Shown: in pieces, positions 44,397 to 52,046 of the stretch | Numbering within the stretch: the first letter of the stretch is position 1 | How the letters are laid out: each line of letters starts with the position of its first letter | DNA from: Pseudomonas sichuanensis | Lineage (GTDB): Bacteria; Pseudomonadota; Gammaproteobacteria; Pseudomonadales; Pseudomonadaceae | DNA length: 64,000 nt | Reading direction: 5' to 3' | Assembly (NCBI RefSeq): GCF_003231305.1 | Contig: NZ_QKVM01000018.1 | Coordinates: 1-64,000, forward strand | The notes under the pieces: model-generated | The model's database searches: none | What the model was told of the DNA's origin: nothing | Seen by the model: the letters and a program-made list of their open reading frames with translations, nothing else | Position numbers and translations under genes: made by a program

Positions 44397-45272
44397 ATGT
44401 CACTGTTCACGCCCCTGCGCGGCCTGCTGCTGGCCTGCGTCACCCTCGCTGGCCAGGCCATGGCTGCCGATCCGCTCAAGCTCGACGTCTACAACCCTGG
44501 CCATGACGCCATCTTCCCGGTCAGCTCGGTGATCGTCAGTGGCGAACACGACGCGATCCTGGTCGATGCGCAATTCGGCAAGGGCCAGGCCGAGCAGGTG
44601 GTCGAGCGCCTGCGCAAGAGCGGCAAGCAACTGACCACCATCTATATCAGCCACGGTGACCCGGACTACTACTTCGGCCTGGACACGCTCACCCAGGCGT
44701 TCCCCAAGGCCCGGGTGGTCGCGTCGGCCGCCACCGTTGCCCATATCCGCAACACCATGGATGCCAAGCTCGCCTACTGGGGCCCGCAAATGGGCGCCGA
44801 CAAACCGGGCAAGCTGGTCGTGCCAGACGTGCTCGACGGCCATCAGCTGAAGCTCGAAGGCCAGGCGCTGGAAGTCGTCGGCCTGGACGGCCCGCAGCCG
44901 GATCGCAGCTTTGTCTGGATCCCATCGATCAAGGCCGTGGTGGGTGGCGTGGTGGTGTCCGAGCACATCCATGTGTGGATGGCCGACACCCAGACCGCGC
45001 AATCCCACGCCGACTGGTTGGCAACCCTGGCCAGGATCGAGCAACTGGCGCCGCGTACCGTGGTCCCCGGGCACTACCTGGGCGACAGCAGCCGTTCACT
45101 GCAGGCCGTGCGCTTCACCGCCAACTACATTCGTGACTTCGATACCGAAACCGCCAAGGCCGGCAACGCCGACGCACTGATCGCGGCGATGAAAAAGCGC
45201 TACCCGAACCTGGCCGACGAAAGCTCCCTGGAACTGGGAGCCAAGGTCGCCAAGGGCGAGATGAAGTGGTAA
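44397..45272 (+). CDS. Exported metallo-beta-lactamase-fold protein with altered metal motif
   Basis: A 291-residue protein with a signal peptide (residues 1-24, ending AMA-A) and a metallo-beta-lactamase-like fold. The position of the canonical zinc motif HxHxDH reads HGDPDY (residues 86-91, SHGDPDYYFG), so two metal-binding histidines are replaced; a related histidine site remains in VVPGHYLGD (about 225-233). The protein may bind a different metal, or be a non-hydrolytic relative. The ribosome site is CAGGAAGCAACC. It is followed after 28 bases by a NAD(P)-binding protein, likely one operon under the divergent LysR gene. Confidence 0.85.
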   Translation: MSLFTPLRGLLLACVTLAGQAMAADPLKLDVYNPGHDAIFPVSSVIVSGEHDAILVDAQFGKGQAEQVVERLRKSGKQLTTIYISHGDPDYYFGLDTLTQAFPKARVVASAATVAHIRNTMDAKLAYWGPQMGADKPGKLVVPDVLDGHQLKLEGQALEVVGLDGPQPDRSFVWIPSIKAVVGGVVVSEHIHVWMADTQTAQSHADWLATLARIEQLAPRTVVPGHYLGDSSRSLQAVRFTANYIRDFDTETAKAGNADALIAAMKKRYPNLADESSLELGAKVAKGEMKW

Positions 45273-45300
45273 TTCCATTCAACCTGTTGGAGTGTTTCCC

Positions 45301-45915
45301 ATGAGCAAGATCGCAATCATCGGCGCCACCGGGCGTGCCGGCAGCCAACTGCTGGAAGAGGCCCTGCGCCGTGGCCACAGCGTGGTCGCCATCGCCCGTG
45401 ATCCGTCCAAGCTGCAAGGCCGCGAAGGCGTGACCGTCAAGGCGCTGGACGCCAAGGACAGCGCCGCCCTGCAGGCGGCGGTCAGCGGCTGTGACGCGGT
45501 GCTGAGCGCCGCGCATTTCTCCACCCTTGAACCCCAGGCCGTCATCGAGCCGGTCAAGCGCGCCGGGGTGAAGCGCCTGCTGGTGGTCGGCGGTGCCGGC
45601 AGCCTGCTGCTGCCGTCCGGGCAGCGGGTGATCGACAGCCCGGATTTCCCCGAGGCCTACAAGGCCGAGGCCAATGGCGGCGTGCGTTTTCTCGATGCGT
45701 TGCGCCAGGAGCCGGCGCTGGACTGGACCTTTCTGTCGCCGTCGGCGGAGTTCGTCGAGGGGGAGCGCAGCGGGCACTACAAACTGGGCAAGGATCACCT
45801 GTTGATCGGTGCCGAGGGCAAGAGCTGGATCACCTTCGCCGACTATGCGATCGCGATGATCGATGAGCTGGAGAAGCCGGCGCACTCGAAGGCGCGGTTC
45901 ACCGTCGGCTACTGA
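45301..45915 (+). CDS. NAD(P)-binding Rossmann-fold protein (NmrA/atypical SDR)
   Basis: A 204-residue atypical short-chain dehydrogenase-like protein with the dinucleotide motif IIGATGRAGSQLLEEAL (residues 5-21; GxxGxxG). It resembles YwnB/YhfK-type NAD(P)H-binding proteins with no obvious catalytic tyrosine. Conserved HFSTLEPQAVIEPVKRAGVKRLLVVGGAGSL region is typical of the group. It lies 28 bases after the MBL-fold gene and is probably co-transcribed with it. Substrate unknown. Confidence 0.85.
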   Translation: MSKIAIIGATGRAGSQLLEEALRRGHSVVAIARDPSKLQGREGVTVKALDAKDSAALQAAVSGCDAVLSAAHFSTLEPQAVIEPVKRAGVKRLLVVGGAGSLLLPSGQRVIDSPDFPEAYKAEANGGVRFLDALRQEPALDWTFLSPSAEFVEGERSGHYKLGKDHLLIGAEGKSWITFADYAIAMIDELEKPAHSKARFTVGY

Positions 45916-45925
45916 GTCGCCTGTA

Positions 45926-46035
45926 TTGGCCCTATCGCCGGCAAGCCGGCTCCCACAGGTACAGTGCCGGCCTTGAGAGGCACACGATCCATGTGGGAGC
46001 TGCGGTTCGCCGCTGCGACTTGCCGGCGATGAGGT
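45926..46035. repeat. REP inverted pair
   Basis: CGCCGGCAAGCCGGCTCCCA and a facing GTGGGAGCTGCGGTTCGCCG-type unit separate the oxidoreductase gene from the convergent LysR gene. The CCGGCAAG variant differs from the more common CGGGGCAAG units of this window. Confidence 0.85.
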
Positions 46036-46102
46036 CAGAGCAAGCAGCACAAGGCTCATGTTCCTACCCGTGGCAGCGGGGGCGCAACGCGCCCCTGGTG
46101 TT

Positions 46103-46978
46103 CTAGTGCCTAGCACGCTCCTGCAACCACTCCATCAATTCGACCAACCCCGCCGCCATGGTCTTCGACGGGCTCACCAGGTAATACCCTTTGCCGGTCG
46201 TCACCTTAAGCCCGAACGGCATGCACAACCGCCCGCCGCGCAGGTCATCGCCGATCAGCGCCCAATCGCCGATGGCGATCCCCGTACCCTGCGAAGCCAT
46301 GGCCATCGCCATGTCCAGGGTCTCGAAATGCTGCTTCGGCCCTTGTGGCTCGAACCCGGCTCCTGCCGCCTGCAACCACAGCCGCCAGTCATGTTCGTCC
46401 CGCGAGGGGTGCAGCAGCATGTGCCGCGTCAGGTCCTGCAATTGCTGCAACGGCAATGGCCCGTTCAGCAGCGAGGGCGCGCAGACCGGCGTGAGTTGTT
46501 CATCGAACAGTTTGCGCACCTGCAGCCCATGGTTCGGCACGGCGCCATACACCACGGCCGCATCGAAGCCTTCATGGCGGAAGTCCACACCGTGCTGCAC
46601 CGTGGTGGTCAGCTCCACCGGCACGTCCGGGCGCAAGGCCTGCCACTCCATCAGGCGTGGCAACAGCCAGCGCATCACGCAGGTTGGCGCCTTGAGCTGC
46701 AACGTGCTGCTGCGCCCGCCGACCTCGCGCACGCCTTGCTCGACCAGGGCGAAGATCTGTTGCACTCGAGGCAGCCAGTCCTGCCCTTCGCGGGTCAGTG
46801 CCAGGCCACGCGCCTGGCGCTGGAACAACGGGTAGCCCAGGTGCTCCTCGAGCCCGGCGATCTGCCGGCTGACCGCACCCTGGGTGATATGCAGCTGCTG
46901 CGCGGCGCGGGTGAAATTGCAGTGTTGGGCGGTCACCAGGAAGGTATGCAGGGCGGGCAGGGGCGGTAGGCGTTTCAT
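46103..46978 (-). CDS. LysR-family regulator (GcvA-like)
   Basis: A 291-residue LysR regulator of the GcvA/AmpR-like group: MKRLPPLPALHTFLVTAQHC, then LHITQGAVSRQIAGLEEHLG (helix-turn-helix, about 5-55) and the effector domain with the typical GTGIAIGDWALIGDDLRGGRL segment. The start at 46978 is the only one giving the family N-terminus. It is divergent from the ThDP-dependent decarboxylase at 47091 (112 bases apart) and probably regulates it. Confidence 0.88.
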   Translation of the reverse strand: MKRLPPLPALHTFLVTAQHCNFTRAAQQLHITQGAVSRQIAGLEEHLGYPLFQRQARGLALTREGQDWLPRVQQIFALVEQGVREVGGRSSTLQLKAPTCVMRWLLPRLMEWQALRPDVPVELTTTVQHGVDFRHEGFDAAVVYGAVPNHGLQVRKLFDEQLTPVCAPSLLNGPLPLQQLQDLTRHMLLHPSRDEHDWRLWLQAAGAGFEPQGPKQHFETLDMAMAMASQGTGIAIGDWALIGDDLRGGRLCMPFGLKVTTGKGYYLVSPSKTMAAGLVELMEWLQERARH

Positions 46979-47090
46979 CGTGGTAAGCCATGATGTGAAG
47001 TCATGGCTAGTATGTGTTTTTTTGCATTGTGGCGGTAGCCGCGGATTGGTTCCATGAACACCGATTTCAACAAGATTCGGGTATTCGATC

Positions 47091-48728
47091 ATGGCAACCT
47101 GCGGCGAAGTGTTGGTCAAACTCCTCGAAGACTATGGCGTTGACCATGTCTTCGGTATTCCCGGTGTGCATACCGTAGAGCTGTACCGTGGCCTGGCGGC
47201 GTCGTCCATCCGCCACATCACCCCGCGTCACGAGCAAGGCGCCGGGTTCATGGCCGATGGCTACTCGCGTACACGCGGCAAACCGGGGGTGTGCTTCATC
47301 ATCACCGGCCCAGGCATGACCAATATCACCACTGCCATGGGCCAGGCCTATGCCGACTCGATCCCGATGCTGGTGATCTCCAGCGTGCAGTCGCGCAGCC
47401 AGCTCGGCGGCGGGCGCGGCAAGTTGCATGAGCTGCCCAACCAGTCCGCCCTGGTCGCGGGCGTGGCAGCCTTCTCGCAAACGCTGATGAGCGCCGACGA
47501 CCTGCCCCAGGTGTTGGCCCGGGCCTTTGCCGTGTTCGATGGCGCGCGGCCACGCCCGGTGCATATCGAGATTCCGCTGGACGTGCTGGTCGAGCCCGCC
47601 GATCACCTGCTGGCGGCGCGGCCCATCCGTACCAGCCGCGCGGGCGCTGCGCCGCAGGCAGTACGGCAGATGGCCGAGCGCCTGGCCAAGGCACGTCGGC
47701 CACTGATTCTCGCCGGGGGTGGTGCGTTGGCGGCTGGCGCGGCGCTGGCCCGACTGGCCGAGCACTTGCAGGCGCCAGTGGCGCTGACCATCAATGCCAA
47801 GGGGCTGCTGCCGGCGAACCACCCTTTGCAGATCGGTTCGACCCAGACGCTGCCGGCTACCCGTGCGCTGGTCGCCGAGGCCGATGTGGTGCTGGCCATC
47901 GGCACCGAGCTGGCCGAGACCGATTACGACGTGACGTTCAAGGGCGGCTTCGAGATCCCCGGCAGCCTGCTGCGCATCGATATCGACCCGGACCAGACGG
48001 TGCGTAACTACTTGCCCGAGCTGGCGCTGGTGGCCGATGCCGAGCAGGCCGCCGAGGCGCTGCTCGCAGCCCTGCAAACGCAACCGCAGCCACCCCGCGA
48101 CAGTGAGTGGGGCGCCGCGCGTGCCGCGCGCCTGCGCCAGGACAATGAGGCGACCTGGGACCCTGTGACCCTGAGCCAGACGCGCCTGCTGACCGGCATC
48201 CTGGAAACCTTGCCCAATGCCATCCTGGTCGGCGATTCGACCCAGCCGGTGTACACCGGCAACCTGACCCTGGACATGGCTCATCCACGCCGCTGGTTCA
48301 ATGCGTCGACCGGTTACGGCACCCTCGGCTATGCCCTGCCCGCTGCCATGGGCGCCTGGCTGGGCAGCGCCGAAGTGCCCGCCCGGCGAGCGCCGGCGGT
48401 GTGCCTGATCGGTGACGGCGGCCTGCAGTTCACCCTGCCGGAACTGGCCAGCGCGGTGGAAGCGCAGGTGCCGCTGATCGTGCTGCTGTGGAACAACCAG
48501 GGGTATGAGGAAATCAAGAAGTACATGGTCAACCGGGCTATCGAGCCCGTGGGCGTGGATATCCATACCCCAGACTTCATCGGCGTGGCGCGGGCGTTGG
48601 GGGCCGAGGCCGAGAACGTGGGTGATGTCGCGCAGCTGCAGGCGGCGCTGGGGCGGGCGGTGGAGCGTCGCGGGCCGACATTGATCCAGGTGGATCAGGC
48701 GCAGTGGCAGGCTGCTGTGGTGGGTTAA
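47091..48728 (+). CDS. ThDP-dependent enzyme, AruI-like 2-ketoacid decarboxylase
   Basis: A 545-residue thiamine-diphosphate enzyme of the acetolactate synthase/pyruvate decarboxylase superfamily. The catalytic glutamate lies in TPRHEQGAGFMADGYSR (about residues 46-62), and the ThDP-binding motif runs from GDGGLQFTLPELASA to NNQGYEEI (about 443-475). It has the three-domain layout of the family. The sequence resembles AruI, 5-guanidino-2-oxopentanoate decarboxylase of the arginine transaminase pathway, but aruH and aruRS are not adjacent, so the name is tentative; annotations as acetolactate synthase are also seen for such genes. It is divergent from a LysR regulator. Confidence 0.82.
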   Translation: MATCGEVLVKLLEDYGVDHVFGIPGVHTVELYRGLAASSIRHITPRHEQGAGFMADGYSRTRGKPGVCFIITGPGMTNITTAMGQAYADSIPMLVISSVQSRSQLGGGRGKLHELPNQSALVAGVAAFSQTLMSADDLPQVLARAFAVFDGARPRPVHIEIPLDVLVEPADHLLAARPIRTSRAGAAPQAVRQMAERLAKARRPLILAGGGALAAGAALARLAEHLQAPVALTINAKGLLPANHPLQIGSTQTLPATRALVAEADVVLAIGTELAETDYDVTFKGGFEIPGSLLRIDIDPDQTVRNYLPELALVADAEQAAEALLAALQTQPQPPRDSEWGAARAARLRQDNEATWDPVTLSQTRLLTGILETLPNAILVGDSTQPVYTGNLTLDMAHPRRWFNASTGYGTLGYALPAAMGAWLGSAEVPARRAPAVCLIGDGGLQFTLPELASAVEAQVPLIVLLWNNQGYEEIKKYMVNRAIEPVGVDIHTPDFIGVARALGAEAENVGDVAQLQAALGRAVERRGPTLIQVDQAQWQAAVVG

Positions 48729-48739
48729 ACCGTTGTGAT

Positions 48740-48819
48740 CCATCGCGGGGCAAGCCCGCTCCCACGAACCCTTGAGCGCTTTCCAAGGGCGTCGTGGGAG
48801 CGGGCTTGCCCCGCGATGT
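48740..48819. repeat. REP inverted pair
   Basis: Facing CGGGGCAAGCCCGCTCCCAC units in the space between the convergent decarboxylase and AraC genes. Confidence 0.9.
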
Positions 48820-48825
48820 GTTCAC

Positions 48826-49746
48826 TCAGCCAGCGCTGGCACGCAACCGCGCCACATCTCTGATCGGCGGCGCGCCATACAGCCGGCTGTATTCACGGCT
48901 GAACTGCGATGGGCTCTCATACCCCACCCGATACCCCGCCACCGCCGCTTCCAGCCCGTCATTGAGCATCAGCCGCCGCGCCTCTTGCAGGCGCAACTGT
49001 TTCTGGTACTGCAACGGGCTCATCGAAGTCACCGCCTTGAAGCGGTGATGCAGGGTCGAGGTGCTGAGGTTCACTTCGCGTGCCAGGTCTTCGATGCGCA
49101 GCGGTTGCTGGTAATGCTGGTTGAGCCAGCTGATCGCCTGGCACACCCGGTGGGTCTGGCTGTTGGACAGGGCGATCTCGTACAGGCGGTGGCCCTGCGG
49201 CCCACGCAGCAGGCGGTAGAGAATCTCGCGGCGGATCAGCGGCGCGAGGATCGGGATATCGCGCGGGGTATCCAGCAGGCGGATCAGGCGCAGCAGGGCA
49301 TCCAGCAGCTGCGGGTCGCTTTTTTCGACGAACAGGCCGCGGCCGGAAGGCAAGTTGGGCACCACCATCGGGCTGCTTTCGGCGATCAGCTGGCTGATCT
49401 GCGCCGGGTCGATGTCCAGGCGCAGGCCGAGGGCCGGGTGTTCCGGGCTGGCCTTGAGCAGCGCGCCGCTGATCGGCAGGGTCACCGACACCACCATGTA
49501 GTTCAGTGGGTCGTAGGCATAGTGCTCATCGCCCAGGATCAGGGTCTTGCTGCCCTGGGCCAGGACGCACAGGGCCGGCTGGGCCAGGGCGGGCATGCCG
49601 CGAATATCCTCGCGGTAGCAGGTGAGGTAGAGGTCATCGATGGGCGAGGCCGGGCCATAGGGTTCACCGGCATGGCGCAGGATCAGCCCGGCCAGCTCCT
49701 GGCGCTGCTGTTCCAGGGAGGGTTCAAGGGGCGGGGGAGTGGTCAT
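48826..49746 (-). CDS. AraC-family regulator with AraC_N domain
   Basis: A 306-residue AraC/XylS-type regulator. The N-terminal part has an AraC_N (PF06719-like) cupin region (ALCVLAQGSKTLILGDEHYAYDP around 70-92), and the C-terminal part has the two helix-turn-helix units (LRIEDLAREVNLSTSTLHHRF about 216-236 and GYRVGYESPSQFSREYSRLYG about 270-290). It is divergent from the ABM-type gene at 49945. The 198-base space contains a 40-base perfect palindrome likely to be its operator. The start at 49746 was chosen because an upstream extension would cover that palindrome. Confidence 0.88.
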   Translation of the reverse strand: MTTPPPLEPSLEQQRQELAGLILRHAGEPYGPASPIDDLYLTCYREDIRGMPALAQPALCVLAQGSKTLILGDEHYAYDPLNYMVVSVTLPISGALLKASPEHPALGLRLDIDPAQISQLIAESSPMVVPNLPSGRGLFVEKSDPQLLDALLRLIRLLDTPRDIPILAPLIRREILYRLLRGPQGHRLYEIALSNSQTHRVCQAISWLNQHYQQPLRIEDLAREVNLSTSTLHHRFKAVTSMSPLQYQKQLRLQEARRLMLNDGLEAAVAGYRVGYESPSQFSREYSRLYGAPPIRDVARLRASAG

Positions 49747-49817
49747 GGCGGGTTTCCTCTGCTGACCGACGCAGCATAGGTTTGGGCAATGCCGGGCGCT
49801 AGTCGGATGCTGCAGAT

Positions 49818-49857
49818 CGATTGCCTGATCCTGCAGCGCTGCAGGATCAGGCAATCG
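49818..49857. promoter_or_regulatory. 40-base perfect palindrome, probable operator
   Basis: Half-sequence CGATTGCCTGATCCTGCAGC followed directly by its exact complement. It lies in the divergent space between the AraC gene (start 49746) and the ABM gene (start 49945). No spacer is present. It is too far upstream of any stop codon to act as a terminator for a neighbour, so an operator with two inverted AraC half-sites (core ATTGCCTGATCCTGC) is more likely. Confidence 0.65.
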
Positions 49858-49944
49858 GCCGGCAGTAATGGCCTAACGTCGCGCGAGGGGTGGCCCCTAA
49901 CCTTGGCAGCCTGTTTCTCGCCCCTGGCTTCAAGGAGATCGTTC

Positions 49945-50238
49945 ATGACCCTTCAGCAACCGGTCACTCATTTGGCGTTCATCCGCGCCAGCAACGGTCG
50001 TTCCGCGGAACTCGGCGTACGCCTGCGCGACTTGCTCGAGCCTACGCGGCGCGCGCCGGGTTGCCTGGCGTTCAGTGTGCAACGCTCGCAAGTCGATGCC
50101 GACCTGTGGCTGCTCAGCGGCAGCTGGTGCGACCAGCAGGCGATGAGTGGCTATTTCGCTTCGCCGACGCTGAACGTGTTCGGTGAGCTGGTGCAGGCGC
50201 AAGTGGTCAGCAGCCTGGACCTGCATACCTTTGCCTGA
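49945..50238 (+). CDS. Antibiotic biosynthesis monooxygenase (ABM)-domain protein
   Basis: A 97-residue protein with an ABM/YgiN-like dimeric alpha-beta barrel pattern (VTHLAFIRASNGRSAELGVRLRDLLEPTRRAPGC, then WLLSGSWCDQQAMSGYFASP). The histidine and acidic residues that quinol monooxygenases use are not clearly placed, so the enzymatic role is uncertain. It follows a good ribosome site CAAGGAGATCGTTC and is divergent from the AraC regulator, which probably controls it. A REP unit follows. Confidence 0.75.
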   Translation: MTLQQPVTHLAFIRASNGRSAELGVRLRDLLEPTRRAPGCLAFSVQRSQVDADLWLLSGSWCDQQAMSGYFASPTLNVFGELVQAQVVSSLDLHTFA

Positions 50239-50289
50239 TCTTGCGGCCCAATTGCCGACAACCCCATATCCCGTTGACTTGCACATTCC

Positions 50290-50320
50290 CTGTGGGAGCC
50301 GGCTTGCCGGCGATGGGGCC
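50290..50320. repeat. Single REP unit
   Basis: TGTGGGAGCCGGCTTGCCGG followed by CGATGGGG, a single copy in the 142-base space between the ABM gene and the next small gene. Confidence 0.75.
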
Positions 50321-50380
50321 GGAACAGGCAACCCTGTCAGGTGTACAATGCCGCCCTCGATCACACAGGCGCAGAGCAGC

Positions 50381-50614
50381 ATGGCACGTAAAGAGTTCCC
50401 TCACTTCGAAGCGGTTTCGGCAATGGTCCCGGTGGAAGGCGGCGGCTACAACGCGGCGATTGCCGTGAAGGCCCTGAACATGGGCGGTGCGCCGCGCTTC
50501 CACAAGGTCCTCGAGGGCCAGGTGTTCACTTCCGCCATCGCCGCCGACGCGGCTGCCTGCGCCGAACTCGAACGCCTGCAGGGCGTGGGTGAGGAAGGCG
50601 AACTGATCTTCTGA
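50381..50614 (+). CDS. Conserved small protein, unknown
   Basis: A 77-residue protein (MARKEFPHFEAVSAMVPVEGGGYN...). Predicted mixed alpha/beta, with a glycine-rich turn and an acidic C-terminus (GEEGELIF). No recognised domain, signal peptide or membrane segment. It looks like a compact cytoplasmic protein found in Pseudomonas. Its stop codon is immediately followed by the stop codon of the convergent flavin reductase gene, with no intervening base. Confidence 0.7.
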   Translation: MARKEFPHFEAVSAMVPVEGGGYNAAIAVKALNMGGAPRFHKVLEGQVFTSAIAADAAACAELERLQGVGEEGELIF

Positions 50615-51220
50615 TCAGACCTGCGGGCGGCTCATCTTGAACAGCTCGCCCAGCGCGAAGTAGTCCGCCGGGCCGCCGCCACGCAGGATCGGTTCGGCGG
50701 CGGCGGTGTTGTAGATGCCGTCCTTGAGCAGGTGTTCGGCAATGTGCACGGCCACCACTTCGCCAAGGATCAGCCAGCTGGGCACCATTTCCTGGTCGGC
50801 CCGCTTGAGCTGGACGATCTGGCTCACCTTGCATTCGAAACTCACCGGGCTTTCGCCCACCCGTGGCACCTTGACCAGGTTCGAGGCCGCTGGGGTAAGG
50901 CCGCTGAGGACGAACTCGTCGACTTCCGCCGCCACGGCGGCGCAGCTCTGGTTCATTTGTTCGGCCAAGGGCCGGGTGGCCAGGTTCCAGACGAACTCGC
51001 CGGTCTGCTCGATGTTGTTCAGGCTGTCTTTGCGCCCGACGCTGCAGAAACCGATGATCGGCGGGATGTAATTGAAAGCGTTGAAGAAGCTGTAGGGCGC
51101 CAGGTTCAGGCGGCCTTCGCGGTCGTGGCTGGAGATCCAGCCGATGGGCCGGGGGCCGACGATGGCGTTGAACGGGTCGTGGGGCAGGCCGTGGCCTTTG
51201 GCGGGTTCGTAGTAGTACAT
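50615..51220 (-). CDS. Flavin reductase-like domain protein (FMN-binding split barrel)
   Basis: A 201-residue protein of the flavin-reductase/DIM6/NTAB family. The FMN-binding start VGPRPIGWISSHDREGRLNLAPYSFF (about 20-45) with NLAPYSFFNAF is characteristic, as is the VSFECKVSQIVQL region. It may reduce flavin for a monooxygenase or act on a small substrate, but no partner gene is adjacent. The start at 51220 (MYYYEPAKG) is preferred; the longer frame upstream contains the hairpin at 51301-51320. Its stop abuts that of the opposing small protein. Confidence 0.87.
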   Translation of the reverse strand: MYYYEPAKGHGLPHDPFNAIVGPRPIGWISSHDREGRLNLAPYSFFNAFNYIPPIIGFCSVGRKDSLNNIEQTGEFVWNLATRPLAEQMNQSCAAVAAEVDEFVLSGLTPAASNLVKVPRVGESPVSFECKVSQIVQLKRADQEMVPSWLILGEVVAVHIAEHLLKDGIYNTAAAEPILRGGGPADYFALGELFKMSRPQV

Positions 51221-51300
51221 CTGCGCAAGGCCGCGAGGCCCTTCCTGGTTGGGAACGAGGCGCCTAGTGTGCCAAGGCTTTGCCTGGCTGGAAATGATCA

Positions 51301-51320
51301 AGCCCGGCCGAAGCCGGGCT
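51301..51320 (-). terminator. Hairpin after the repeat-protein gene
   Basis: AGCCCGGC-TTCG-GCCGGGCT on the minus strand forms a very stable tetraloop hairpin. It lies 20 bases past the repeat-protein stop but is not followed by a T-run (TGATCATTT), so termination may be weak or Rho-assisted. Confidence 0.6.
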
Positions 51321-51339
51321 GGTTGCACGCTTTCAGCAA

Positions 51340-51705
51340 TCAGCTGAAGCGGTGAGCGTTGGTGCGGTCGAAGCCGTTTTCGGCAAAGCGTTGGCCGTTG
51401 GTGCGGTCGAAGCCATCTTCGGCAAAGCGTTGGCCATTGGTGCGGTCGAAGCCATCTTCGGCAAAGCGTTGGCCATTGGTGCGGTCGAAGCCGTCTTCGG
51501 CGAAGCGTTGGCCATTGGTGCGGTCGAAGCCGTCTTCGACGAAGCGTTGGCCACCGGTGCGATCAAAACCATCTTCTGCGTAGCTGTTCGACTGGCTCTG
51601 GACGGCGGCGAAGGTGTGGGCACTGGTACGGTCGAAACCGTCTTCAGCGAAAGCGCCAGTGGTCAGAACCGAGAGGGTCAGGGCGAGGATCAGTTTGTTT
51701 TTCAT
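51340..51705 (-). CDS. Exported protein of seven 13-residue repeats (E-D/N-G-F-D-R-T)
   Basis: A 121-residue protein. Residues 1-20 are a clean signal peptide ending AFA. The rest is almost entirely a 13-residue repeat: EDGFDRTSAHTFA (21-33), a 10-residue spacer, then EDGFDRTGGQRFV (44-56), four identical EDGFDRTNGQRFA units (57-108) and ENGFDRTNAHRFS (109-121). All seven keep Glu-Asp/Asn-Gly-Phe-Asp-Arg-Thr. No known enzyme or adhesin domain is visible. Similar EDGFDRT proteins occur in Pseudomonas with uninformative names (from memory). Possible roles are calcium or metal binding, a surface decoy or a precursor of repeated peptides; none is shown. A good ribosome site (CCGGAGCAACGACC) precedes the ATG. 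The divergent neighbour is a DUF347 membrane protein. Confidence 0.85.
   Translation of the reverse strand: MKNKLILALTLSVLTTGAFAEDGFDRTSAHTFAAVQSQSNSYAEDGFDRTGGQRFVEDGFDRTNGQRFAEDGFDRTNGQRFAEDGFDRTNGQRFAEDGFDRTNGQRFAENGFDRTNAHRFS
51343..51576. repeat. 39-bp coding tandem repeat, six units
   Basis: Six head-to-tail copies of a 39-base unit encode residues 44-121 of the exported repeat protein. The central copies are nearly identical in DNA, differing at a few third positions, which points to recent duplication or gene conversion. Copy number is expected to vary between strains. Confidence 0.95.
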
Positions 51706-52046
51706 GGTCGTTGCTCCGGTGGATCAGTGGGTTGTTTGTTTCTATGGGTTCAATGCTACGCCGATTAAATTGATTAAAAAGCGCAAAAAGTAACGTAAAA
51801 CAATCGATTTAATCGATTTGTTTGGGCGTGCTTGTTCCTCGTCGAAAGCAGTGTCTGGCCTTGTCAGGCCATGCGAACGATGTGGCTTTTTCAGTCGGCC
51901 AAGCATGGCGGGTGGGAATTAATGCCGAATTAACAGCTCACGAGCATTCGTCGTGCGCGGCCAACGCTTTTTTCATACAACTCCAACCGATTTTTCAGAC
52001 AGCGCTCTTCACCATCGCCGCACTCAAAACCTGGAGCGGCACAACG
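51706..52046. other. Divergent promoter region, AT-rich
   Basis: 341 bases between the repeat-protein and DUF347 genes. It is unusually AT-rich at 51755-51825 compared with the surrounding sequence and contains the dyad at 51802-51818. No reading frame with a ribosome site was found. Confidence 0.6.
51802..51818. promoter_or_regulatory. AT-rich dyad AATCGAT-TTA-ATCGATT
   Basis: A near-perfect palindrome in the AT-rich part of the divergent region. It may be a regulator site for the repeat-protein gene, whose start is 97 bases away; the DUF347 start is 229 bases away. Confidence 0.4.

Noticed and set aside
51343-51576. Regular 39-base repeats considered as a CRISPR array
   Set aside because: The copies are directly adjacent with no spacers, remain in frame and encode the exported repeat protein; no cas genes are nearby.
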